Below, piece by piece: positions 17,201-24,609 of a stretch of 43,020 nt of DNA. Position 1 is the stretch's first letter; the number at the start of each line of letters is the position of its first letter. The stretch covers positions 1-43,020 of the forward strand of contig JACPHH010000008.1 of the NCBI GenBank assembly GCA_016188705.1, written 5' to 3'. The DNA is from Candidatus Peregrinibacteria bacterium. GTDB lineage: Bacteria > Patescibacteriota > Gracilibacteria > UBA1369 > JACRIC01. The position numbers and the translations under genes are program-made. The notes under the pieces were generated by a model, which worked only from the letters and a program-made list of their open reading frames with translations, searched no databases and was not told the DNA's origin.

Positions 17201-17969
17201 GCCAACCTTTTCGTTGCAGGAAGTACAGGAAAACAATCTGTCCAAGTAGTTTTTTGGCAAAATCCGCCGTGTGAATGCCTTTGCTGTCAAAATCCGCTGT
17301 AATTTTTTTGTCCTTCTCGAGAATTTTATCAAACTCTTCCTTGAAATTGAGAAAGAGATCCTTGTATTTGTTAAAGAATTCCTTCGTAACGGTTTCAATG
17401 CTGAATGCTTTTTCAATTTCCTTTAAAGTTGGGTTATTTTCGTCATCTTCAAGGATCGGCAAAAGCTGTTTTTGAGCAGTATGACTGTTTTCATTTTTGC
17501 CTACGATAAAAGAAAAACGCTTTGCAGGAGTCAAATTTTCTTTAACCTCTACCTTGCCCTCTTCAGTCTGCTTCAAATGATATTCCATTTTTACCAAAGA
17601 AAATCGCCAATCCTCGCCATTTGGCGACACAAAAGCGACTAAGCCAGCTTCTTTTTCCGCCCTTGTTTTGAGATGATGCGCTACAAAATTTCTCTGTTGG
17701 GTTCTTGCCCTTTCAAGAGTCGTGTCTTTTTTCAGGTAAACAATCAAAATATCAACTTTTTCTCCTTCCTGAGCTGTGTAAGTCCCTACTCTTTCATAAT
17801 AGTGAACAACGTCTCCGAAACCGCCTTTTATCATTTGTCCTGCCCATCTTCCGCGTTTGGATTCGTCAATCTCATTTAACAGTTCTTGAATGAACCGAAC
17901 GAATCTTGTTTTATCAAAAGGATTATGAAAGGTTTCTAAAATTAATTTTTTGGCTTGTTGCTGATCCAT
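14259..17969 (-). CDS. Eco57I/PglX-like adenine-specific DNA methyltransferase
   Basis: 1236 residues, a size usual for type IIG or BREX-like enzymes. The SAM-binding motif I is DPAIGSGAF (residue about 495) and the catalytic motif IV is NPPYVG, marking N6-adenine methylation of DNA. The N-terminal 400 residues are helical with no nuclease motif that I can identify with certainty. After the catalytic core the C-terminal part looks like a target-recognition domain (segment GSRDVFFIL and beyond). Three further defence genes follow within 30 bases each; the AlbA_2 and helicase genes lie upstream with a 212-base gap that holds repeated motifs. Its job is probably self-marking, with or without restriction. 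Confidence 0.88.
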   Translation of the reverse strand: MDQQQAKKLILETFHNPFDKTRFVRFIQELLNEIDESKRGRWAGQMIKGGFGDVVHYYERVGTYTAQEGEKVDILIVYLKKDTTLERARTQQRNFVAHHLKTRAEKEAGLVAFVSPNGEDWRFSLVKMEYHLKQTEEGKVEVKENLTPAKRFSFIVGKNENSHTAQKQLLPILEDDENNPTLKEIEKAFSIETVTKEFFNKYKDLFLNFKEEFDKILEKDKKITADFDSKGIHTADFAKKLLGQIVFLYFLQRKGWLGVDKNSNWGSGPKNFLRALFEKKYGNYKNFFNDILEPLFYEALATDRGDKAYYSRFDCRIPFLNGGLFEPIQNYDWENTDIIIPNELFSNDIPTKEGDKGSGILDFFDRYNFTIKEDEPLEKEVAIDPEMLGKVFENLLEIKDRKSKGAYYTPREIVHYMCQESLINYLATELSVTPSRVDGVPREDIETFIHLGDFAVEHDMAKTQGIIKDDGKYKLPQSIHQNAELVDKKLADITVCDPAIGSGAFPVGMMNEIIRARGALNATKTFKDAKSKRTPYSFKRHAIQNSLYGVDIDPGAVEIAKLRLWLSLVVDEEEMAEIKPLPNLDYKIMQGNSLLEEYERIKLFDERLLESIVPTNNQQIAILEKRETEIQKLLLPFYQQNPVWMNDKKIDRPAELDQFEGELKRVKLSLRHEKNLRLPQNMSQGVLFSDDRSATKIREMLESLHREFFETTQKSKKDNIKKQIDDVVWELIEATLKDQNKLSALKKIEEFKRSNTNPFFLWKLHFAEVFQENGGFDVVIANPPYVGDKGNKEIFRPIRESTFGQQFYIGQMDLFYFFFHLAVNLARNKGEIAFITTNYYLTATGAKKLRQDFRQRSNVTKLINFNELRIFESALGQSNMITMLQKGAKDEILAKTAVTSRTGTAQDRDLTEILSFKDLRTQYFAVQQNFLYESSDLYIRITGTKAKNNNLVGTLNKIKSGNPTLAEICEIKAGIGVTISKITKKYIKDYPNLALESGEGVFVISENKGNKLEPSIIKNFVKNSDIRHYNFKNNKDKLIYLTWDSDINHYPNTKKHLEKFKPILEDQIVRYEETFPWFALNRPRKQSTFENTNKIIVPYRAKSNFFALADSPIYGSRDVFFILCKNYEVHLKYLLAILNSQLYYFWLYHRGKRKGNILEMYQKPLSEIPIKIATRDKQTTFIRLVNQILEISKNDNCLKGQFQKKEVEKLHNEIDQLVYKLYELTPEEIQIIESNS

Positions 17970-18181
17970 TTAAACAATTTTCTAAGTTTAGAGAGTAATT
18001 AAATTTTTTAATTTATAATTATTGGCTTATATAAGGTATTTTTAGTGGTTTTTTAATCTCGGTTTAATCTTTTTTAATCCTTTTTCTTCCGGATCTGACG
18101 TGTTTAATTTTGCTGTCCATTTACTGTGTTTTGAAAATAGATTTTATGAAATTTGGCTTATTTAAGGTTAAAAGCCAACAA
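17970..18181 (-). promoter_or_regulatory. Internal spacer of the defence operon with repeated operator-like motifs
   Basis: This 212-base gap is the only large one in the six-gene set. It contains TTGGCTTATATAAGG (18022-18036) and TTGGCTTATTTAAGG (18153-18167), 14 of 15 identical. The second forms an inverted repeat with AAGCCAA (18172-18178). Between them TTTAATC occurs three times. A separate promoter with operator sites for the methylase half of the island is a reasonable guess; no protein is assigned. Confidence 0.4.
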
Positions 18182-19633
18182 CTAAGTTTTATTTTCATCG
18201 CCCATTGAAAATAAACCCTGAACTATTTCCCTGCCTGTTTTAGAATAATAAGATGACTTTTTCATCCCATGTTGCTCCAATAATCCTTTATCAACCCATG
18301 ACTTCAACAGTCTTGTCATTTTCAAGGTATCCTTTACTCCTGTGATTTTGCGGGCTTCATTATTCGTAATTCGGTAGTGTTCTTCCAAATACTTGTTTAC
18401 CGTATCCCAATAATTGATTTTTTGCAGATTTAATAAAATGAGCAGAACAGAGTTTGGTCGAAATGACTGTGGATAATATAAAGGCTCATAGAGATTGTTC
18501 TCCTGCATAACCTTGAAAATTCTATCCACACCTTCTCCAATATCAAGATTTGGGGCTATTGAAAAGCGGTTTAATGTTCTTAGAATAATGGGATTGCGTG
18601 AGAATCTCTCAGTTCTAATATTATTGGGGGTGATATGACCCGGATAAGTTCCGGGACTTTCTATTTCAATTCGATCATCAAACAGTCTTATCTGTATATC
18701 ATTTTGAATAAAATAATTCCTATGAATAACTGCATTGGTAATCGCTTCTTGAAATGCCCATTCAGGGATCAGTAGAGAAGATTGAAAACCGGCTCCGTGC
18801 AATTTTGGCGGGGCGCTTTTTGCAACACTCCTGAAATATTCGATTGCCGTCTCAATTTGATGCATCAGTGGTCCCTCAATGCTAAAAGGCCGTCTCACAA
18901 AATTCGGCGTGCCTGAATAACTCGGCTTTGTGCCGTAATAATGTGATATTTTCAGCCCGACTTTTCTACCAAGCAGAACTGAAGGGTTTTTACTGAATAT
19001 CAGTACGCCTGCATTAGTTAATTCATATCCATGACCTATTTTGACAGCGAGTCCATTGTCTTTCAAAAACTGCCAATCATCTTTGCTTTTACTTTCAGTA
19101 TCGCGCTTATATTCAATGAGCAGTTTTTTATCTATTTCCTCTAACGTGTTGATTTTTGAAGATTCGCTCTCGAATTTGATGGTTCCTTTCTCATATTTAA
19201 ACCTAATAATTTCTTCGGCGGTCATTTTTACATTTTGATTCCCCCTCCTGATAAAAGTATCTCCTCTTTTTAAAGAATGAATATCATTACTTTTCTCAAT
19301 TTTTACAACAACGAGTTTGTCATCTTTTTTTTGTGTATTAATTATCTCTATCTCGAATGTTTTGTAGTGCCTAAAAGGAGGATCTAATTCTTTATTAATC
19401 AATTTCAGAAATTCCGAAACATTATCAGTATATTCACTTATACCTATAAGTCTTTTTTCGTCTTCAGCTTTTTTCGGATCTTCTAGTCCGATAACAAGAA
19501 ACCCTCCGTCTGCATTAGCAAACGCAACTACAGTTTCCAGTAACTTGGCAGGTTGTATTGCAGCGCGTTTACATTCAAATTTTTGCCACTCATTAGTTTC
19601 TAAAAATAATTGTACAAGGTCTTTGTCTATCAT
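18182..19633 (-). CDS. AlbA_2-domain protein with RecG-like ATP-binding region
   Basis: 483 residues. The N-terminal AlbA_2 (Schlafen-related, nucleic-acid-binding) domain shows EWQKFECKRA, the run VVAFANADGGFLVIGLED and later RRGNQNVKMT. A central region with FQEAITNAVIHRNY and RIEIESPG matches the HATPase_c_4-like domain of RecG-related regulators. The C-terminus is winged-helix-like. Such proteins are annotated as transcriptional regulators or as parts of defence loci. It starts six bases after the helicase gene, so both are co-translated, and the methylase follows 212 bases on. It may regulate the island or act as a nucleic-acid sensor; the sequence does not decide. Confidence 0.82.
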   Translation of the reverse strand: MIDKDLVQLFLETNEWQKFECKRAAIQPAKLLETVVAFANADGGFLVIGLEDPKKAEDEKRLIGISEYTDNVSEFLKLINKELDPPFRHYKTFEIEIINTQKKDDKLVVVKIEKSNDIHSLKRGDTFIRRGNQNVKMTAEEIIRFKYEKGTIKFESESSKINTLEEIDKKLLIEYKRDTESKSKDDWQFLKDNGLAVKIGHGYELTNAGVLIFSKNPSVLLGRKVGLKISHYYGTKPSYSGTPNFVRRPFSIEGPLMHQIETAIEYFRSVAKSAPPKLHGAGFQSSLLIPEWAFQEAITNAVIHRNYFIQNDIQIRLFDDRIEIESPGTYPGHITPNNIRTERFSRNPIILRTLNRFSIAPNLDIGEGVDRIFKVMQENNLYEPLYYPQSFRPNSVLLILLNLQKINYWDTVNKYLEEHYRITNNEARKITGVKDTLKMTRLLKSWVDKGLLEQHGMKKSSYYSKTGREIVQGLFSMGDENKT

Positions 19634-19639
19634 AGGTAA

Positions 19640-22600
19640 TTAATGAATTAGATATTCAGATAATATCACTTCTCTCGGCCCACCTGTTGCTACTGCTCTT
19701 TCCACCACTGTTTGTCGAAAAAATTCCTGAGGAATATTGAGCTTCAATTTTCCTAAAATTTTCATTGGATTAATTTCTGTACTCAAAACTTTTAATAGAT
19801 TTTTCAGAGTTCCCTTTGGCAAAGATCCCTCCTCTAAAAGTTTCATGGTTGCTTTGAGAAATTCTTCATCCTCATCGGTAAAACCTTGAAAATGTTTTAT
19901 GTTGTTTGATTTTAAAATTTTCAATATTTGGCGTGCCGCATCTCGCCCCTTTGGAGCAATTTTTTCTTCCATCTCTTCGGTTGTCGATAGAATAAATGCC
20001 TCCTTGTTTTTTTCAAGCATGGCATAGAAATCTTTTTCCACTTTTTCTCGCTTTTCAGAGTCCATTGTTTTCAGGCGACTTACGGCATCAAAAAAATCGA
20101 GCTCAATAGCCTCGCCTCCCAATGTGGAAATATAAAATTTCTCAAGTTTTCCTTTTCTAAAATACGTTAAAACGGAATTTGAATGTATCGCGGAACTTTT
20201 TTTTGCCGATCTCGCTTTTTTTGGCAATTTTTTAATTCTTTCAAAAAGATCGGGATTGTTTTCACGAATTGCTTTTATTTCATTCAAATATTCCAATTCA
20301 CTTTGCTGATCCTCATCTTCTCCAGTAATCGTTTTTTTGGATGTTAACCTCCTAAAAAGATCGTGTGATTTTATTTCTTCTCCATCGGTAAGAAGTCGCG
20401 CGTCGTTTCCAAGCATTTCTATAAAGGCCTCTATTTTCGCCTCAGCGGCCTCCTCAAGCTTGATTTCGTCGTTCGATTCTTCTGTCGGAAAAAAATTATA
20501 CGTAAAAATTTCCTTAAACTTGGTATCGATGCGATTAACACGTCCCACTCGTTGTATCATTCGAGTAGGATTCCATGGAATGTCATAATTTATAACGACA
20601 TTTGATCGATGCAAATTAACTCCTTCGGATAATGTTTCAGTGCTTACAAGAATCCGGTAATCGTCTTTAGGACAGCGTACATTAGCATCAAAATTTTCAA
20701 TCACTTTTTCTCTGACATTACTCTGAGAAGAACCGGTATACACAATAACTGATTTATCCTCATCTTTTAGCTTTGCTCCCAGATATTCCGCGGTCTCCTT
20801 TGATTCCGTAAAAAGAATGATTTTATTTTCTTGTAAAGTTTTTAATGAGTCTAATGTATTTAACAGCGTAATAAGTTTTGGATCTCTCGTAACTTTATCC
20901 CACAAAGATTTTACTTCCTTGAGAATTTGTAAATCATTTTTTAAATCATCTTCAAACGCAGACTTAAATTCCTCTGATTTGAAACGTTCCGCCTTGTCCG
21001 TATCAATTAATTTCTGAATGGCCTCGTCATCTTCATCATCCAAATATTCAAATATTTTATTTGAATATTTTTTACTGGTATAAACATTCCCTTTTTTCAA
21101 CTCTTCAATAAAACGCTCATAAGACCAAATAAACCTTTCGATACTTTGCTTAAAAGCATAAAAACTGCTTTCCAGTCTTTTAATGAGCAATATTTTCATA
21201 AATTTCCCCATATTAAGTTGAGCCAGCCATTCAGCTTGAGATAAATCTTCTTTCAAATAAAGCATGACCGTATAACGAGCATAGTTCAGTTTGTGCTCAA
21301 TGAGATGCAATGTTTTATGGAATATTTCATTCTCATAACTATTAAATTGGTAAAATAAAGGTTCAGGATCGACCACTGCCGGAAATTCCAATTTTTGTTC
21401 GGCTAAATCTTTTGCATAATATTTGCTTATTTCCGACCGTGTCCTACGAATCATCAAGTGTTGTAAAATTTTCTCACGAATTTCCTTGGAATTTTCTTTA
21501 ACAATTTTTAAATATTTTTCACTATCGTTCTTTCTATCAAGACTTTTTAATTTTTTCATGAGTCCGCCGAAAAAATTATCGAGATCCGACAAGTTTGGTA
21601 TCGTGCTCTTCTTTCCTTTTTGAAAAAGTTTTATCTGAGAGAGAATGTCTTTTGGAGTATTGTTCAGCGGCGTTGCGGTAACAAGAATCACTTTTTTCCC
21701 TCGACATATTCGAGCCAGTTTTTCGTAACTCATTGTTGTTTCCGTTCTAAAACGGTGCGCTTCATCAATAAAAACATTGTGATATTTATCAAGATCAGCT
21801 TTCAATAATTGATCGAGTTTCCCGATTGATTCAAAACGAGACTGTCTAATCTGGAAATCTTCAAAAACATTCGACCAAGAACCTGGATTATTTCTATCCA
21901 AAAGAGCCGGTGGAGCAATGACCAAGTGTCGCCCTTCAATTTGCTGTGCAAGCATTGCCGCCATATAGGTTTTTCCTAATCCAACTACGTCGGAAAGAAA
22001 AACTCCTCCGTATCCTTCTAAAATTTTTTTTGCCTCCGATACGGCATCATTTTGATATTCCAATGTTTTAACACCATACGGTTTATAAAGATTGTTTTCG
22101 CGATTGGAACTTAATTCACACTTAAAATATTCATAAAGAAATTTTAAATACAGTTCGTATGGTGTGAACTGCGCGTATGGCGATTTTGTTTGAATGGTGT
22201 CCATATAAATTTTCGATACTGGAACAGCGTTCTTCCATAAGGCATTGAATTGATTCAATGCAAAGTCGTAATCGGAAGGATTTTTCAATTCAACATTAAA
22301 TTCAAGATTATCAACCAAGCCAGCCCGTGAAAAATTGCTTGAACCGGTAATAACTCTTCCCTTGTCCCTGTCTCCTTTTCTGAAAGTCATGACATAGAGT
22401 TTCGCGTGAATATTTCCTGTCGGATAAGCTTTTATCTCTAATTTCTCGCTATTTATCCATTCCACAAATTTATGCACCCCTTGTTCTATATTTTTAGAGT
22501 CTTCAGAGGCTTCAAACTCCTCTAATATATGATCTGGCATTTGTTTTTTTATTTCGGCATGGGTATGAAAAAGCAATTTTTCCTGCTTTGCCCTTTCCAA

Positions 22601-22813
22601 GAGTTCATACGTTGTTCTATCAGTTTTAAGACCGATTAAGATTCTGATCTTATCCGTTTTTTCAAGAGATGGATACAGCTTATAAAAGCCACTTATAAAA
22701 AAATATCCGACCAAAACATCAAAATACTCACAATCCTTTATTAAAATCTTAAATCTTTCCAAAAGACTTTTATCTTTTTCGTTTGTAATAAAGGTTAAAT
22801 CTGAATGTATCAT
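19640..22813 (-). CDS. SNF2/DEAD-type helicase with N-terminal phospholipase-D domain
   Basis: 1057 residues. The N-terminal 200 form a PLD-like nuclease domain: the single HxK motif HAKLYV with GSSNFS, as in dimeric PLD nucleases. A superfamily-2 helicase core follows: Walker A VVGLGKTYMA, motif II FIDEAHRF, motif III VTATPLNN and motif VI QRVGRVNRID. The C-terminal 250 residues are helical and acidic. The domain order is known from DNA-defence helicases that accompany methylases. It is the first gene of the operon and begins 35 bases after the 3' end of tRNA-Gly on the same strand, so the tRNA transcript may read into it. Together with the methylase it would translocate on and cleave unmodified DNA. 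Confidence 0.88.
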   Translation of the reverse strand: MIHSDLTFITNEKDKSLLERFKILIKDCEYFDVLVGYFFISGFYKLYPSLEKTDKIRILIGLKTDRTTYELLERAKQEKLLFHTHAEIKKQMPDHILEEFEASEDSKNIEQGVHKFVEWINSEKLEIKAYPTGNIHAKLYVMTFRKGDRDKGRVITGSSNFSRAGLVDNLEFNVELKNPSDYDFALNQFNALWKNAVPVSKIYMDTIQTKSPYAQFTPYELYLKFLYEYFKCELSSNRENNLYKPYGVKTLEYQNDAVSEAKKILEGYGGVFLSDVVGLGKTYMAAMLAQQIEGRHLVIAPPALLDRNNPGSWSNVFEDFQIRQSRFESIGKLDQLLKADLDKYHNVFIDEAHRFRTETTMSYEKLARICRGKKVILVTATPLNNTPKDILSQIKLFQKGKKSTIPNLSDLDNFFGGLMKKLKSLDRKNDSEKYLKIVKENSKEIREKILQHLMIRRTRSEISKYYAKDLAEQKLEFPAVVDPEPLFYQFNSYENEIFHKTLHLIEHKLNYARYTVMLYLKEDLSQAEWLAQLNMGKFMKILLIKRLESSFYAFKQSIERFIWSYERFIEELKKGNVYTSKKYSNKIFEYLDDEDDEAIQKLIDTDKAERFKSEEFKSAFEDDLKNDLQILKEVKSLWDKVTRDPKLITLLNTLDSLKTLQENKIILFTESKETAEYLGAKLKDEDKSVIVYTGSSQSNVREKVIENFDANVRCPKDDYRILVSTETLSEGVNLHRSNVVINYDIPWNPTRMIQRVGRVNRIDTKFKEIFTYNFFPTEESNDEIKLEEAAEAKIEAFIEMLGNDARLLTDGEEIKSHDLFRRLTSKKTITGEDEDQQSELEYLNEIKAIRENNPDLFERIKKLPKKARSAKKSSAIHSNSVLTYFRKGKLEKFYISTLGGEAIELDFFDAVSRLKTMDSEKREKVEKDFYAMLEKNKEAFILSTTEEMEEKIAPKGRDAARQILKILKSNNIKHFQGFTDEDEEFLKATMKLLEEGSLPKGTLKNLLKVLSTEINPMKILGKLKLNIPQEFFRQTVVERAVATGGPREVILSEYLIH

Positions 22814-22847
22814 TTTTTGGAAAATTAATTGTTTAATAATTCATCTC

Positions 22848-22922
22848 TGGAGCGGGTGAGCGGAATCGAACCGCCGTCTCAAGCTTGGGAAGCTCGTGTA
22901 CTGACCGTTGTACTACACCCGC
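22848..22922 (-). tRNA. tRNA-Gly (anticodon CCC)
   Basis: Acceptor stem GCGGGTG/CACCCGC, anticodon stem CGAGC/GCTTG with the 7-base loop TTCCCAA (anticodon CCC, reads GGG), T-arm with standard TTCGATT loop and an encoded CCA end. It is transcribed towards the defence island, whose first gene starts 35 bases beyond the CCA. Confidence 0.93.
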
Positions 22923-22965
22923 AGTTTTTTTGACACTTTGGAATAGATTACCACCGTGTTTTTTT

Positions 22966-23036
22966 AGGAAACTTCTGAAAAATTTGCAGCCAATTTTATA
23001 AATTGCGGTAGTAAGCACGTTTTTCAGAAGTTTCCT
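22966..23036. repeat. Palindromic element, short type C, copy 2 (both ends intact)
   Basis: Perfect inverted ends AGGAAACTTCTGAAAAA and TTTTTCAGAAGTTTCCT flank only about 37 bases that match the right half of types A and B (TTTGCAGCCAATTTT, then TTGCGGTAGTAAGCA). It is an internally deleted version with its own matching ends, between tRNA-Gly and queF. Confidence 0.82.
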
Positions 23037-23065
23037 AGAAAATAATTAAAAATTTTCTCTCGCTT

Positions 23066-23497
23066 TCATGAACATTTATAAAATTTTCGACAGATGGTTT
23101 TTACATTGCCTCGCGGATTCATGTCCACTTCGATTTTTGCTTTTTTTGGCTGAATCGCTTGAAGAAAATCAGCAAAAATAATTTCCGTGACGGTTTCATG
23201 AAATATCCGAATATCGCGAAATGCATTGATATACAGCTTAAAACTTTTCAGTTCCAGACAGCGTTTATTCGGCACATAGCCAATCCTTATCATACCAAAA
23301 TCCGGATAGTCAGAAAATGGGCAAATGGCAGTAAATTCAGGGCTTTCAATCGTGATCCAGTGTTCGCTTTCTTTCACCTGCTCTTGAAATTCAAAAGCCA
23401 TGAGCGGAGCAACTTTCTTCAAACGATCGCGAATCACTTTAGCGTCAATTTGCTGATAGTCTTTCCCTTCTTCGTAGAGATATTTTGATGTATTCAA
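23066..23497 (-). CDS. queF: NADPH-dependent 7-cyano-7-deazaguanine reductase (QueF)
   Basis: 143 residues, the size of the unimodal QueF. It reduces preQ0 to preQ1. The nucleophilic Cys lies in FTAICPFSDYPDFG together with the catalytic Asp, and the QueF motif ELKSFKLYINAFRD (substrate and NADPH binding) is present, followed by the conserved PRG near the end. No ATG is available in frame; the TTG at 23497 is the best start, and it overlaps the TGA of a small upstream ORF (TTGA), pointing to coupled translation. It is the last gene of queE-queC-queF; QueD is not in the window. Confidence 0.93.
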   Translation of the reverse strand: MNTSKYLYEEGKDYQQIDAKVIRDRLKKVAPLMAFEFQEQVKESEHWITIESPEFTAICPFSDYPDFGMIRIGYVPNKRCLELKSFKLYINAFRDIRIFHETVTEIIFADFLQAIQPKKAKIEVDMNPRGNVKTICRKFYKCS

Positions 23498-23781
23498 GTG
23501 GTTTTTGAGTGAAAGAGATTTTTTGAAGCATGAGGATTATGTACCTGCCCACGGCTTTTTTTTGAAGAAATGGGGCGGGGACTACCATTTGAGCGCATAG
23601 CGAAGCGTAGCGAAAATGGAGTTCCCGCCCCATTTCTATCTGAATAAAAAGTAAAGCAGTGGGCAAATACTGAATGATCTGCCGCGTGAAAGAGATTTTT
23701 CGAAACACGAGGATGATCTGTCTCATGAAATGGATTTTTCGCGGCATGAGTATTTACCATGGGAAGTTGACGTATTTTCAT
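23494..23781 (-). CDS. Small bridging ORF between queC and queF containing a type D palindrome
   Basis: 95 codons. Its ATG overlaps the stop of queC (ATGA) and its TGA overlaps the TTG start of queF (TTGA). The encoded peptide has three similar segments (HAAKNPFHETDH, RVSKNLFHAADH and HASKNLFHSK) from imperfect about 37-bp repeats, with the complete type D element (23541-23670) read in frame between the second and third. No fold is recognised. It may serve only to carry ribosomes from queC to queF, or be an accident of repeat growth. The exact overlap at both ends is the argument for calling it. Confidence 0.4.
   Translation of the reverse strand: MKIRQLPMVNTHAAKNPFHETDHPRVSKNLFHAADHSVFAHCFTFYSDRNGAGTPFSLRFAMRSNGSPRPISSKKSRGQVHNPHASKNLFHSKTT
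23507..23758. repeat. Three imperfect ~37-bp repeats split by a palindrome
   Basis: Units resembling GTGAAAGAGATTTTTCGAA then CACGAGGATGATCTGTC occur at about 23507-23543, 23686-23720 and 23722-23758. The type D element sits between the first and the other two. They encode the KNLFH segments of the bridging ORF. Not CRISPR-like: no unique spacers of constant length. Confidence 0.55.
23541..23670. repeat. Palindromic element, type D, copy 2
   Basis: Inverted ends GTACCTGCCCAC and GTGGGCAAATAC enclose ATGGGGCGGGGACT...GTTCCCGCCCCATT and the conserved loop GAGCGCATAGCGAAGCGTAG. It interrupts the ~37-bp repeat array between queC and queF and remains open in the frame of the bridging ORF. Confidence 0.82.
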
Positions 23782-24431
23782 ACTTTTTCGTATGGAAGCG
23801 GATCTGCGATGCCCGCTTCACGAAAACCTTTGAGCCGAAGCTCGCAAGCGGGACAAGCGCCACAAGCCGGACGTTTGCCATAGTAGCATGTATGAGTATG
23901 CCGCAAAAGGTCGATTTCACCAAAATCTCGCATGAGTTCCACGGTTTCTTTTTTCGTTAAAAACATGAGCGGCGTGTGCATGGTAAAATCATATTCCATC
24001 GCGAGATTGAGCGTTTTTTGAAGAGACTGGATAAACGCGTCGCGACAGTCGGGATATCCGCTAAAATCGGTCTGGCATACTCCTGCCACAATATTTTGTA
24101 TCCCTTTTTGATAGGCAATAATTCCAGCCAGCGAGAGAAACATGAGATTTCTTCCAGGAACGAAGGTCGATGGAAGAGCATTTTTCCACTCAATTTTTAC
24201 ATTTTTTCGCGTTAGCGCGTTTTTTGTCATGTCATGGAGAAATCGCGCGTCAATCACCGTGTGTTTGATTTTTTTTATTTTAGCGATTTTTTTGGCACAG
24301 ACAATTTCCACCCTATGCCTTTGGTCATAATCAAAGGTTATCGCCTCGACCGCGTCAAATTTTCGCATGGCCCAAACAAGACACGTGCTACTATCCTGAC
24401 CTCCCGAAAAAACAACAAGCGCTTTTTTCAT
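23778..24431 (-). CDS. queC: 7-cyano-7-deazaguanine synthase (QueC)
   Basis: 217 residues, usual length. QueC converts 7-carboxy-7-deazaguanine to preQ0 with ATP and ammonia. The PP-loop SGGQDSSTC is at residues 9-17, the zinc site is CYYGKRPACGACPAC near the C-terminus, and GRNLMFLSLA is the second conserved block. The ATG at 24431 lies only six bases from the end of a type A palindrome, so any ribosome-binding site would have to lie within the repeat; no Shine-Dalgarno motif is seen. The stop overlaps the bridging ORF that leads to queF. Confidence 0.95.
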   Translation of the reverse strand: MKKALVVFSGGQDSSTCLVWAMRKFDAVEAITFDYDQRHRVEIVCAKKIAKIKKIKHTVIDARFLHDMTKNALTRKNVKIEWKNALPSTFVPGRNLMFLSLAGIIAYQKGIQNIVAGVCQTDFSGYPDCRDAFIQSLQKTLNLAMEYDFTMHTPLMFLTKKETVELMRDFGEIDLLRHTHTCYYGKRPACGACPACELRLKGFREAGIADPLPYEKV

Positions 24432-24437
24432 GGCATA

Positions 24438-24604
24438 AAGGAAACCCTGATAAATATGATTTCGTTACGAAAATTGCAAAATTCGAGCGAAAACCCTGAA
24501 CGACTGACGAAACCGTATCAAAAAAAGATACGGTGAGGCAGTCTGAAGCGTTTGCAGCCGAATTTTGCAATTTGCAGTAGTAAGCATATTTATCAGGGTT
24601 TCCT
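24438..24604. repeat. Palindromic element, type A, copy 2 (between queE and queC)
   Basis: Same ends and core as copies 1 and 3. It fills nearly all of the queE-queC gap. On the minus strand the 55-codon frame beginning GGA-AAC-CCT is open throughout here too, with several substitutions against copy 3. Confidence 0.88.
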
Positions 24605-24609
24605 AAAAA

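Noticed and set aside
10970-22922. Direct repeats of the tRNA-Gly 3' end as attachment sites of the island
   Set aside because: I compared the tRNA end with the sequence around 10970-11040 and found no matching copy.
23507-23758. CRISPR array
   Set aside because: Only three imperfect units, no spacers of equal length and a palindrome in between; no cas genes in the window.
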